Positions 16,333 to 24,664 of a stretch of 29,833 bases of DNA are shown here, one piece after another (the first letter of the stretch is position 1; each line of letters starts with the position of its first letter). A program made the position numbers and the translations under genes. The stretch comes from Faecalicoccus sp. Its GTDB lineage: Bacteria; Bacillota_I; Bacilli_A; Erysipelotrichales; Erysipelotrichaceae. The DNA lies in contig JAGAWH010000203.1 in assembly GCA_017941505.1 (NCBI GenBank), forward strand, positions 1-29,833. The letters run 5' to 3'. A model generated the notes under the pieces. The model was not told the DNA's origin and did no database searches. It saw nothing but the letters and a program-made list of their open reading frames with translations.

Positions 16333-19300
16333 CTAGCTTCTTTTTCTTCGTAAGATACCTAATGCTAGGGCAGCCATACCGGCAAGTGAGCTCCATACTC
16401 CTGTATTAAATCCTACGGCGGTATTGACACCTTTAGCCGGAATTTGCGGCGTATAAGTTACAACAGTATTGGAAATCACTTCGGCTTCATTGACAATATT
16501 GGTGAAATGATTTTGGACTTCGCCGGACGCAATACGCTTCATTTGAATCAAAGCTTCAGCCTGGAAGGCAGAATCCAATGAAATCTTTTCCAAGAAATCT
16601 TTCATAAAGGAAATACTTACAATACCGGCATCACTTTTCTGTGTCGTATATTCGGTTAAATCCGTACCTTCTTTAATGATGGTTCCGTCGTTCATTAAGA
16701 TATCTGTTAAGGCCGTCATAGTGTATTTACCAAGATATTCATCGTGAACTTCATCATAATCATCTTTAAATAAGTATTGCCATAAGCTTTCTGAATGTTC
16801 TTTCGGAACCAAAGCACCGGTTAATTTATAGGAGAATACTTTACCTAATTCAATAACTTTTCCATCTAAGGATTCATCGGACATATCAACTATTACATCC
16901 TTTTTTACATCCATTCCCGGTACATGGTTGATAATCGTATCGGTTTCTACGGCATTGCCAAAATCAATCTGGTAAGCTGTATTTTCATAATCGATATTTT
17001 TAACATCCTTTTTAACTTTCATAGGCGCAGTGATCTTAATGTTGGTTCCGGTCTTTACATATTTCTCAAAGAAAGATGTCGGATCATCGGCCTTAAACAG
17101 AAGATACGATCCCTTTGGATGTAAACCTTTCGGCAATGAGGATGAATCGGATAAGATTTCATAGGAAATACCTTCGGCCTTATTCCCTTTCGCATCAAGA
17201 ATGGTAATGGCATCCTCCATGATTTCTAAGGCATCCTCCGGATAATCATCCATAAAATAGAATCCTTTCTGAATTGTGTCTTTATCGGCCTGCATACCCT
17301 TATATTGATCCAAATCCCATGTCAGTTCATAGAAGTTTAATCCACCCGGTAAAATTGATTTTCCGTTGATATTGATACCTTCTTCATTTTCATTAACCTT
17401 AACCGGTACCGGCACTACCACATTATTGACGGTAATATTGGATGGATATCCGATATTTCCGAAATCGATCTGGTAACTGCTGTTTTCATATTTTCCAACC
17501 ATGTCTTCTTTGACCTGCATTGGATTGGTAATGATGATATTTTTACCGGTTGAAACATATTTCTCATAGAAATCAGAAGGATTTTCTGCTTCGAAAAGCT
17601 GGAATGCGCCTTCAATAAAGAAGCCGTTGGATCGAATCATCTCCTGCACCTGTTTGGAAGCAGAGGCAATCGAATCAAAGAAAGATACTTTGATGCCTGA
17701 TACATTATTTCCATCTTCATCCTGAATCTTGATTTGATCTTTTAGAACTGTTACTGCCTTTTCCGGATAGTCATCGATATAGAAGAAGCCTCTTTCAATG
17801 GCATCCTTTACTTCTTTCATACCCTTGTATTGATCTAAATCCCAATGCAGCTTGTAGTAGTTGATGGATAAAGGAGCTACGGTTAAACCGTCGATATTGA
17901 CGTTGTTCTCATTTAGATTTTCCTTCACAGGATTTACAACAGGCACAATGTTTACAACTTCATTGGTGGCATATCCATTTCCAAAGTCAATTTGGTATGC
18001 CTTGTTCTTATATGTCTTTCCGGTGTTTTTCATTTCCTGTTTCACCGTCATCGGATTATTGATCGTTAAAATCGATCCTGATTTTACATAGGTATCATAG
18101 AAGTTTTGCGGATCTTTGACTTCGAATACCTGGAATGCACCATTTACGGAAATATTATTCTTTTTCATCAATTCCTTGATACTCTCATCTGCTTTATCTA
18201 TCGAGTCAAATTGGTGAACAGTTACATCTACTTCTTTTCCGGTTGGCGTTAATATCTGGATTTCATCTGAATTGATTGTTACGGCATCTTCCGGATAATC
18301 ATCGATGTAGAAGAAGCCTTTTTTAATGGTATCTTCAGAGATTGATGCGTCTTTATAAGGGGATAGATTCCAGCTCATCTTATATACATTGACAGAGCCC
18401 GGATTCACAACTTTTCCGTTGATGTTAACACCCTCGGTGTTGAAATCTCTTTTTCTTGGTTCAATATCCGGTGTCATGATAAAGACTTCATCGGATTGTG
18501 TCGTATATGATGTTTTATTTGTACCGCGGTTGATTCTTCCGGTTAGAACATCATAGAAGGCATCTTCCATCTCAATGGTCGTAGTAAATGTATTAGGATA
18601 GCGGGATGCATCTTTCAATGGGTATCCCACAATCACTGCAAGCGGCACATCCATATCCTCATTCATCTTTTCGTTCATTTGATTGAGAAGTGCCTGTCCT
18701 GCTTTGAAATGTACGGTATTGGCTGCTGCATCAAACTGTACTTCATAATCCTTAGATGCTTCGGCAGTTTTTGTGACATCCATCTCAAATCCATCCGCTA
18801 AAACATCCGTAATCACATAATCCAGGATGAAATCTCTTCCTGCCTTTAAATAATCATTATATAAAACCCAATGTGTTTGGTCCCCTTTGACAACCATATC
18901 CTGATTGATATCGTTTCCCTGCATATCAACAACTTCTTTTACAGCTTTCGGATTTTGTCGTACAAAGACCTTATGTACCTTTGCCTTAGCTTCATAAACA
19001 TCCGGTACTTCTACAAAGGATTCCGGTGTAAAGGTAACCGGATCCGGTCCTTCATACGTTTCTAATTTCGGTTCTTCCACCACAGGATTGGTGCTGTTGT
19101 TGATGAATTGAATGCGTAATTTATAGTTGGAATCGATAACCCAGTCCGCAAAAATATGCAGTACATCAATCCATTCACTGGATTGTCCGGCATGTAATGT
19201 GCCTGTGTAATTTAATTGAGCGGTTTTGTTGATGACTTCGTTTACATTGATTCCCGGAGTTTTGGAGTAGTAGTAGAGAACTTCTCCGTTTGGATCAGAA

Positions 19301-20151
19301 TATTGGATAGATGGCTGTGTATAAACTACACCATCAAATTGATAAGTAAAAGAAAATGTATTTAATGTAACAGAACGGACAGTGTAGGTAATATCGCCCT
19401 GATTGGTTGGATGTTCCAGCGAATAATCAATTTTTCCCGTATATACGTTATATCCATACGGTCGGTCGACACCTCCTAAATCAGCACGGTCTACCCAATC
19501 GGTATTGGTGATAGTAAAATTACCTTCATTATCGATGGATATAGAAGCGGTCGGATCACCGGAAGTATCTAATAAATCATATCCCAGCTGCGCTTCAAAA
19601 TTTTCTTCGATCATGGCCTGTAACTGGGCTTCTTCGAGTTTTTTCTGATACTCTTCCAATGCCTTTTTATTGCGGGCTTCTATCTCCTTTTTTTCTTTTT
19701 CGATAGCTGCATTCAAAGCATCGGCTTCTTTCTGGCCTTCTTCATTTCGTTTTGCGATCTCTTCATTTTCTTTTTTGGCAGCTTCTATGGCATCATTATT
19801 CTCAGCTTTTACCTTTTCAACACTGTCTAATTCTTCCTGCTGGGATTCGATATCCTTTTTGGCATCTTCTAACGAATCATAATAAACAGAAGCCTCTTCC
19901 GTAATCTCAACACCTTCTTTCTGGGCAGAATCTTTATGTGCATCTAATGTTTCGGATACAACTTCTGCTTCAATGGCATCGACTTGTGTTCCTTCCGAAA
20001 TCGGTTCAGATTCTTCGGCATAAACAGTTTTTGATTGATCTAGAGCAATCATACAAATTCCTGCCAAGGCGATAGCGCCTACAGCTCCATACGCTTTTGT
20101 CTTTTTTATCATTCCATGTCCTTTGATTTGATTAGTTTCATTATTTGTCAT
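16333..20151 (-). CDS. Antigen I/II-family surface adhesin
   Basis: 1272 aa. Signal peptide 1-45 (KKTKAYGAVGAIALAG, cut near VYA-EE). A short Ala/Glu/Lys-rich coiled coil (about 90-185) stands for the A region, and a V-like domain (190-355, from DTSGDPTASISIDNEGNFTI) follows. A C1-like domain spans about 385-560. Three C2-type domains come next (575-735, 750-905, 925-1075), each with INGK/IDGL-type openings, W-DLDQYK, GFxYxDDYPE, FYxxYV and YQIDFGN. The last domain (1085-1235) is C3-like (LFKDDYDEVHDEYLGKYT, DSAFQAEALIQMKRIASG). These blocks closely match streptococcal SpaP/SspB from memory. The family binds salivary glycoproteins and collagen, and its C domains carry Lys-Asn isopeptide bonds. 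The proline-rich P region is missing. The end GFNTG, hydrophobic helix, RRKRS resembles a sortase signal without LPxTG. Confidence 0.92.
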   Translation of the reverse strand: MTNNETNQIKGHGMIKKTKAYGAVGAIALAGICMIALDQSKTVYAEESEPISEGTQVDAIEAEVVSETLDAHKDSAQKEGVEITEEASVYYDSLEDAKKDIESQQEELDSVEKVKAENNDAIEAAKKENEEIAKRNEEGQKEADALNAAIEKEKKEIEARNKKALEEYQKKLEEAQLQAMIEENFEAQLGYDLLDTSGDPTASISIDNEGNFTITNTDWVDRADLGGVDRPYGYNVYTGKIDYSLEHPTNQGDITYTVRSVTLNTFSFTYQFDGVVYTQPSIQYSDPNGEVLYYYSKTPGINVNEVINKTAQLNYTGTLHAGQSSEWIDVLHIFADWVIDSNYKLRIQFINNSTNPVVEEPKLETYEGPDPVTFTPESFVEVPDVYEAKAKVHKVFVRQNPKAVKEVVDMQGNDINQDMVVKGDQTHWVLYNDYLKAGRDFILDYVITDVLADGFEMDVTKTAEASKDYEVQFDAAANTVHFKAGQALLNQMNEKMNEDMDVPLAVIVGYPLKDASRYPNTFTTTIEMEDAFYDVLTGRINRGTNKTSYTTQSDEVFIMTPDIEPRKRDFNTEGVNINGKVVNPGSVNVYKMSWNLSPYKDASISEDTIKKGFFYIDDYPEDAVTINSDEIQILTPTGKEVDVTVHQFDSIDKADESIKELMKKNNISVNGAFQVFEVKDPQNFYDTYVKSGSILTINNPMTVKQEMKNTGKTYKNKAYQIDFGNGYATNEVVNIVPVVNPVKENLNENNVNIDGLTVAPLSINYYKLHWDLDQYKGMKEVKDAIERGFFYIDDYPEKAVTVLKDQIKIQDEDGNNVSGIKVSFFDSIASASKQVQEMIRSNGFFIEGAFQLFEAENPSDFYEKYVSTGKNIIITNPMQVKEDMVGKYENSSYQIDFGNIGYPSNITVNNVVVPVPVKVNENEEGININGKSILPGGLNFYELTWDLDQYKGMQADKDTIQKGFYFMDDYPEDALEIMEDAITILDAKGNKAEGISYEILSDSSSLPKGLHPKGSYLLFKADDPTSFFEKYVKTGTNIKITAPMKVKKDVKNIDYENTAYQIDFGNAVETDTIINHVPGMDVKKDVIVDMSDESLDGKVIELGKVFSYKLTGALVPKEHSESLWQYLFKDDYDEVHDEYLGKYTMTALTDILMNDGTIIKEGTDLTEYTTQKSDAGIVSISFMKDFLEKISLDSAFQAEALIQMKRIASGEVQNHFTNIVNEAEVISNTVVTYTPQIPAKGVNTAVGFNTGVWSSLAGMAALALGILRRKRS

Positions 20152-20191
20152 TTTTTTCGTCTCCTTTTTTCTTTCTTATCAAAACTATGGT

Positions 20192-20254
20192 TCAATCAAA
20201 GCACCGGTGCTTAACAATTAGAAAAAAGGTATATGTATTGATGGATGCATCCAT
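20192..20254 (-). CDS. 20-aa leader peptide upstream of the adhesin (candidate)
   Basis: ATG 20254 lies 7 bases from an ideal AGGAGGTGG ribosome site. The frame is 20 codons (MDASINTYTFF...HRCFD) and ends in TGA 40 bases before the adhesin start. Two perfect palindromes, 20241-20254 over the start codon and 20199-20212 near the stop, fall inside it. That combination suggests a leader peptide or a translational switch. Chance is possible because the frame is so short. Confidence 0.4.
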   Translation of the reverse strand: MDASINTYTFFLIVKHRCFD

Positions 20255-20742
20255 GATTTTTCCACCTCCTATTTTCTGATACGCAAAAATTTAGAAAAAG
20301 ACAAAAAAATGGTATTAAATTGTAATTTTTAATTACTATTCTATTCATGTTTCTGATTTTGTGATAATCACCTTATATCTTCGCAGAGCGAACGATAAAA
20401 CGTTTAACACCAACACAATTATGAATTACTATGATAGACGAAGAAGAGGTTCCGTCGGCCCCTTTAGGCTGGCGATTTATCTCTTCTTTTTTCCGGACTA
20501 TTTTTATTACTTGATCTTCCCGGCATTTTCTGTACAGCTTACAGGTCTTTTCAACTCCCAATACCTATTTGTTCAAATGTGATCAGAAGTAGAGACGTTC
20601 CCCACTTGAATTTAACAGACAGTGCCTGTTAAGTCTTCACGGGTGCGACTATGTCAATTTTCTAATCACTGATTAGAATTTTAGACTTATCAATATTTTT
20701 TACTGTCTCCTATTTTCTGATACGCAAAATTGAGAGAAAAGA
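20255..20742. other. Long adhesin leader: no clear gene, several dyads, one direct repeat
   Basis: About 490 bases with no coding region I trust. CTCCTATTTTCTGATACGC occurs at 20266 and again at 20707, within a wider similar stretch of about 40 bases. Dyads are GTGATAATCAC (20360-20370), TTAACAG/CTGTTAA (about 20610-20630) and TCTAATCA-C-TGATTAGA (20664-20680). GAAGAG (around 20479-20484 read on the minus strand) can pair with CTCTTC near 20440. It could be an mRNA leader, a duplicated promoter or a small insertion. Confidence 0.5.
20276..20304 (-). promoter_or_regulatory. Promoter-like motif upstream of the adhesin (copy 1)
   Basis: Minus strand: TTGTCT (20299-20304), 17 bases, TATCAG (20276-20281) within GCGTATCAGAAAATAGGAG. 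The strong ribosome site of the 20-aa frame follows only 5 bases later, so any transcript from here would have a very short leader. Confidence 0.45.
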
Positions 20743-20745
20743 TAA
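20717..20745 (-). promoter_or_regulatory. Promoter-like motif upstream of the adhesin (copy 2)
   Basis: Minus strand: TTATCT (20740-20745), 17 bases, TATCAG (20717-20722) within GCGTATCAGAAAATAGGAG. It lies next to the MATE terminator, 566 bases from the adhesin start. Confidence 0.45.
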
Positions 20746-20770
20746 AAAAAATCTGCATAATCGCAGATTT
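20744..20770 (-). terminator. Terminator of the MATE gene
   Basis: Stem AAATCTGC (20749-20756) with GCAGATTT (20763-20770), loop ATAATC, T-run on the minus strand (A-run 20744-20751). Confidence 0.9.
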
Positions 20771-20775
20771 ATAGG

Positions 20776-22107
20776 TTATTCAGTCAATTCATGTCCTAAA
20801 AGCTTTTTGAAAAGAACAATCGCAAGAATAGATGTGAGTACATCGGCTGCGGGTTGGGCTGAAATAACACCCATATAGCCAAATAGTTTTGATCCTATCA
20901 ACAATACCAGGAAATAAATATAGCCCTGTCTTCCGGCACTGAGTGTTAAAGCTCCCAACCCTTTACCGGTTGATTGGAAGATACAGGTTGTCACCATCGT
21001 AATACCAATAAAGAACATACCAGCCAGTACGATTCTTAACATCGGTGTACCTGTTGCGATAATATTTGGGTCATCCATAAATACCGTCACCATCTGTAGA
21101 GCAAAGATTGACAATATAATAGATAAAGCTAAGCCAAGCCCGCAGACAATCATATAGGAGAAACGAATGGTTTCTTTCATACGCTTCTTATTTCCGGCTC
21201 CGAATAAATATCCATACATAGGCTGGCCGGCAAATGAGAAGGATACCATAACCATCACAACAATCAATACAATCTTCGATACAATGCCCATTGCCGCAAT
21301 CTTATCATTGCCGTACGGCAATAAGAATCGATTTAAGAGCATCACCGCAATGGATGACATGATGTTGGTAATTGATGACGGAATACCAATCCCTAGAATC
21401 TGTTTTAATTCCCCCATCTTAATATAGAAACCCTTTGGATTTAATGATAAAGCTTTGGATTTATGTGTGATAAACCAGATATAAAAGATATCGGCGCAGA
21501 CATTTCCGATTACGGTTGCAGCAGCTGCACCACCGGCACCCATACCCAGGGTAAAGATAAAGATAGGATCCAAAATCATATTTACAATAGATCCTAAAAC
21601 AGAGCCAATCATAGCCCCTGTCGCAAAGCCTTCGGTACGAAGAAGATTGGATGGTACTAAGGAGAAAATCACAAAAGGTGCCCCTAATACAATCCAGCTG
21701 TAATACTGTAAGGCATAAGATTTTGTCTGGTCGGTAGCTCCCAAAAGAGTTAACATTGGATTTTTAAATATATACAACAAAATACCGATCACCAGGCCAA
21801 ATACAGCCCCACCAAGAAAAGAGAAAACCGATAATCTTTTACCGTCTTCCATCTTTCCCTGTCCAAATAAACGGCTGATCAAAGAACTTCCGCCAAGTCC
21901 AAAGATATCACCGATCGCAATCATGAATGTGAATATCGGCGCACATAAGGATACACCGGCCACCAGGTTGGTATTGCCTGTACCCGCAATAAAATACATA
22001 TCCACCATATTGTATACCAGCATCAACACACTGCTGATCATCATGGGTAAAGCTAATTTCATATATGCCTTAGGAACCGGCATTTTTTCAAACAATTCAT
22101 TCTGCAT
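20776..22107 (-). CDS. MATE-family efflux transporter
   Basis: 443 aa, the normal length, with about 12 hydrophobic helices in two halves. It opens MPVPKAYMKLALPMMISSVL, then NMVDMYFIAGTGNTNLVAG, typical of the MepA/DinF side of the family. Q-P-M-Y-G-Y-L-F-G-A-G-N marks the second half. It exports cationic drugs or metabolites using a Na+ or H+ gradient; the substrate cannot be read from the sequence. The ATG follows AGAGGTAGATT. A divergent Crp/Fnr-type regulator lies 71 bases away with a Crp-like dyad between the genes, so regulated expression is likely. Confidence 0.93.
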   Translation of the reverse strand: MQNELFEKMPVPKAYMKLALPMMISSVLMLVYNMVDMYFIAGTGNTNLVAGVSLCAPIFTFMIAIGDIFGLGGSSLISRLFGQGKMEDGKRLSVFSFLGGAVFGLVIGILLYIFKNPMLTLLGATDQTKSYALQYYSWIVLGAPFVIFSLVPSNLLRTEGFATGAMIGSVLGSIVNMILDPIFIFTLGMGAGGAAAATVIGNVCADIFYIWFITHKSKALSLNPKGFYIKMGELKQILGIGIPSSITNIMSSIAVMLLNRFLLPYGNDKIAAMGIVSKIVLIVVMVMVSFSFAGQPMYGYLFGAGNKKRMKETIRFSYMIVCGLGLALSIILSIFALQMVTVFMDDPNIIATGTPMLRIVLAGMFFIGITMVTTCIFQSTGKGLGALTLSAGRQGYIYFLVLLIGSKLFGYMGVISAQPAADVLTSILAIVLFKKLLGHELTE

Positions 22108-22155
22108 AATCTACCTCTTTCTTAAAAAGAATACCATTTTAGATAGAATTTTATG

Positions 22156-22169
22156 GTGTCATATGTCAC
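22156..22169. promoter_or_regulatory. Crp/Fnr-type operator candidate
   Basis: GTG-T-CATATG-T-CAC has the half-sites and 6-base core of a Crp site (TGTGA-N6-TCACA), with one changed base. It lies in the middle of the 71-base gap between the MATE gene and the Crp/Fnr-type gene and could serve both. Confidence 0.5.
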
Positions 22170-22178
22170 TATATAAAC

Positions 22179-22823
22179 ATGAAAATAGTGAACGATTCTC
22201 AAAGATTAAAGGCATATCTTGTCAAATATGATATTTTATCGAACTTCTCTGATTCTAATCTTCCTTTCTCTTTGTATCAATTTGAAAAAGGAGAAATCAT
22301 CAATTATCATCTGAATCCACGTCACTATATTACCTTTGTGGTATCGGGCACTCTAAAAATATCGAACATTCGAGAGGATGGTTCTGTTTCTGATATTACT
22401 GCAGGCTCTGAGTTTACCTGTTTAGGAGATGTTGAATTTGCGACAGGGGCTAAATCTTCTTACCTCATCGAAGTTATGCGGCGTACTACCTGCATCGTTC
22501 TTCCATTAGATTCTATAAGAGACATATTGGAAAAAGATCCAATTTTCCTAACCTACCTGTTAAAATCTGTTTCTGAAAAATTGAATCGTGTTACAGCTAT
22601 AACTGTAGAACCGAAAGACTTAAGAGAACGTATTTTGCACTATATCCGCACAGAATGTTTGGATAATCGTCTAACCGGTGTCGAAAAGACAGCAGGTGTC
22701 TTACATTGTTCAAAAAGACAGCTTTTAAGGCACTTAAAATCATTATGTGATGAAGGAATTCTCATTCACACAGGAAAAGGAGAGTATTCATTTCATGACC
22801 AAAAGAAAAATGAGCCAGTTTAG
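22179..22823 (+). CDS. Crp/Fnr-family transcriptional regulator
   Basis: 214 aa. The N-terminal cyclic-nucleotide-type beta barrel runs from about 25 to 115 (FEKGEIINYH, VVSGTLKISNIREDGSVSDITAGSEFTCLGDVEF), followed by the dimer helix and a C-terminal winged helix (GVLHCSKRQLLRHLKSLCDEGILIHTGKGEYSF). The barrel lacks the RxS phosphate-cassette pattern needed for cAMP, so another effector, or none, is likely. YeiL-like regulators are the nearest type I recall. No ribosome site is seen and TATAAA ends one base before the ATG, so the start is uncertain or the message leaderless. It probably controls the divergent MATE gene. The last codons and stop lie in the first copy of a 20-bp repeat. Confidence 0.83.
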   Translation: MKIVNDSQRLKAYLVKYDILSNFSDSNLPFSLYQFEKGEIINYHLNPRHYITFVVSGTLKISNIREDGSVSDITAGSEFTCLGDVEFATGAKSSYLIEVMRRTTCIVLPLDSIRDILEKDPIFLTYLLKSVSEKLNRVTAITVEPKDLRERILHYIRTECLDNRLTGVEKTAGVLHCSKRQLLRHLKSLCDEGILIHTGKGEYSFHDQKKNEPV

Positions 22824-22850
22824 CTCAAAATGAGCCAGTTCAGCTCAAAA
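22811..22850. repeat. 20-bp tandem repeat, two copies
   Basis: TGAGCCAGTT-(T/C)-AGCTCAAAA twice (22811-22830, 22831-22850), differing at one base. Each unit holds a TGAGC...GCTCA dyad. The first copy encodes the last residues and the stop of the Crp/Fnr-type protein. Confidence 0.9.
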
Positions 22851-22851
22851 C

Positions 22852-22935
22852 AATGGTCCAAAAGTCCAAAATAATGGTCCAAAGGTCCAAAATAATGGTC
22901 CAAAGGTCCAAAATAACGGTCCAAAGGTCCAAAAA
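22852..22935. repeat. 21-bp tandem repeat, four copies
   Basis: The unit AATGGTCCAAAGGTCCAAAA(T) occurs at 22852, 22873, 22894 and 22915 with at most two changes per copy, and a partial GTGGTCCA follows at 22936. The period is a multiple of three. The block fills the gap between two convergent genes. Confidence 0.93.
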
Positions 22936-22967
22936 GTGGTCCATATTTAATTGGGTGGTTGAAAGTT

Positions 22968-24650
22968 CTACTTTCTACAAAATCCCTTTACAGTAGGATC
23001 TCCCTCCCGGCAAATAATATCAAAATCAATCAAAATTTTTATATATCTTTTTGCCGTAGTTGAGCTTTTTCCCGTCAATTCCATCACTATTTGCTTATCA
23101 ATATGAGAGTGGCTTTGAAGAAATTCAACAATCGGCCACAGTTTTTCTTTTTCTCTATCTGTTAACTTATGGCTTAGAATATCCATCATTCGATCAATTG
23201 ATTTCTTTTCCTGAACAGACAGCACCACTGGCTCTTTCGTTTCACAATAATCATCACCTGAGTACGTATCAAAATATCTTCCGTATTTTTCCAAATTAAC
23301 ATATAAATCACATGCGTTACATACTACTTCAACACCGCCGGCAGGATGTGCATTGATTAGCGGATACGGAGCATTTTCTTTCTTACATTCCTGCATGATT
23401 TTATCAAATCCACTTCCCCAAGACTCTACCTCACCGGAGCGATAAAACGCATTGGCTATTTTCGGATTCATCGGTATGGATGGATGCCTTTCAAATACTC
23501 TATTCACATCAATTGTTTTAGGCCATTTACCATCATTCCATATTGTAATCTTATCATCATATACGCGAATCTGAATCGGAATACCGGTTTCATAAGTTTT
23601 ATGAATAACGGCATTTAAGAGTACTTCTCGCAATGCCTCTTCCGGCCATAAATAAGTTTCCCTGCGCTTCAGTCCATCATATGAGAACATGCCTTTTAAA
23701 TATTTGGTATAGATCAATTCCATGGCGCGATCAACCTGCGTAATTAATGGTCCATGTATATCATCCCCGTATATGATATCATCGACTTTGTTCTGTCCTC
23801 TGGCTCCTGCCGGTGCAAAGTATGCGATTTTTATAAAAGCTCCCGTTACGTATTGTTCCGGGTCAGGATGAAATAATAAAATAGCTGCACGTGTTAATTT
23901 CCCATCAGTAATTAGTTTTAAATCTCTTAATAATATTTCATCGGAAACTTCAGCCTGTTGGGCTGTCATTCGTCTTTTTCCGATTGCCTTAGTACGAAAA
24001 ACTTGAATCGCATCCTTTGATAAATCAGAAACATACACATTAGGCAGCGGTGCTGCATCCCATGTCATTCCTGCTCTCATCAATAAAAAGCGATGTAATT
24101 CAAAGCCATTTAGCTCCCTAAGCGTAGAACCGGAGCGTTTATAGTATTTTCCATCATAGGAAATTGCGAACGGATATCGTAAAACATGAATTTGGACATA
24201 TCGCACTATCCCATTTTCGCTAAAAATCGGGCATTCTTTTTCCAGTTTCTCAAGTGCATAATATCTGGAATCTTTTTTTGAGATATCTTTGCTGCATATC
24301 TTTCCACATGCATATTGATTGATTAGTTTGTTTGAAATCTCTGTCGGAACTTGATATCCATATTTCACGTTATTTCCAAGATACGTTGTAACTATGTTTA
24401 TATTCACAAGGACACCTAAGCGAGAAGTGATTTTATCCGGCAATGTTTCCTGCATTTTGTCAGGGTCTTCAACCCCTACCACATAACCATCATCATTAAC
24501 TCCAATATTAAGAATTCCTCCATTCGTATTGGCATATCCGCAAATCCATTTGAGATATTCATCCCTCCAACTCCACTTCCATTCCACTTCTTCCGATTCC
24601 ATATCATAGGAATCCTCTTTCACCAATAATGGCTCATAATAGTATTCCAT
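22968..24650 (-). CDS. AlbA_2 / GHKL-ATPase transcriptional regulator-like protein
   Basis: 560 aa. An AlbA_2 (Schlafen-type) domain covers about 15-190 (EYLKWICGYANTNGGILNIGVNDDGYVVGV). A GHKL ATPase-like domain (HATPase_c_4) covers about 320-440, with the N box EEALREVLLNAVIHKTY, then WNDGKWP and FYRSGEVESWGSGFDKI. A C-terminal winged helix reads MELTGKSSTTAKRYIKILIDFDII. Annotation pipelines often call such proteins RecG-like or ATP-binding; their roles are mostly unknown, and some lie in defence or mobile regions. The ATG follows AAAGGAGGAATAGAAA. The terminator of the upstream operon lies only 29 bases before the start, so it needs read-through or a promoter I do not see. A tandem-repeat block follows its stop. 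Confidence 0.88.
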   Translation of the reverse strand: MEYYYEPLLVKEDSYDMESEEVEWKWSWRDEYLKWICGYANTNGGILNIGVNDDGYVVGVEDPDKMQETLPDKITSRLGVLVNINIVTTYLGNNVKYGYQVPTEISNKLINQYACGKICSKDISKKDSRYYALEKLEKECPIFSENGIVRYVQIHVLRYPFAISYDGKYYKRSGSTLRELNGFELHRFLLMRAGMTWDAAPLPNVYVSDLSKDAIQVFRTKAIGKRRMTAQQAEVSDEILLRDLKLITDGKLTRAAILLFHPDPEQYVTGAFIKIAYFAPAGARGQNKVDDIIYGDDIHGPLITQVDRAMELIYTKYLKGMFSYDGLKRRETYLWPEEALREVLLNAVIHKTYETGIPIQIRVYDDKITIWNDGKWPKTIDVNRVFERHPSIPMNPKIANAFYRSGEVESWGSGFDKIMQECKKENAPYPLINAHPAGGVEVVCNACDLYVNLEKYGRYFDTYSGDDYCETKEPVVLSVQEKKSIDRMMDILSHKLTDREKEKLWPIVEFLQSHSHIDKQIVMELTGKSSTTAKRYIKILIDFDIICREGDPTVKGFCRK

Positions 24651-24664
24651 TTTCTATTCCTCCT

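Noticed and set aside
20361..20582. Plus-strand 73-codon frame with a hydrophobic end in the adhesin leader
   Set aside because: It starts at GTG without a ribosome site, has no family likeness and lies in a stretch full of dyads. The inner ATG also lacks a ribosome site.
22811..22943. CRISPR array
   Set aside because: The units follow one another without unique spacers, are only 20-21 bases long, and no cas genes are near.
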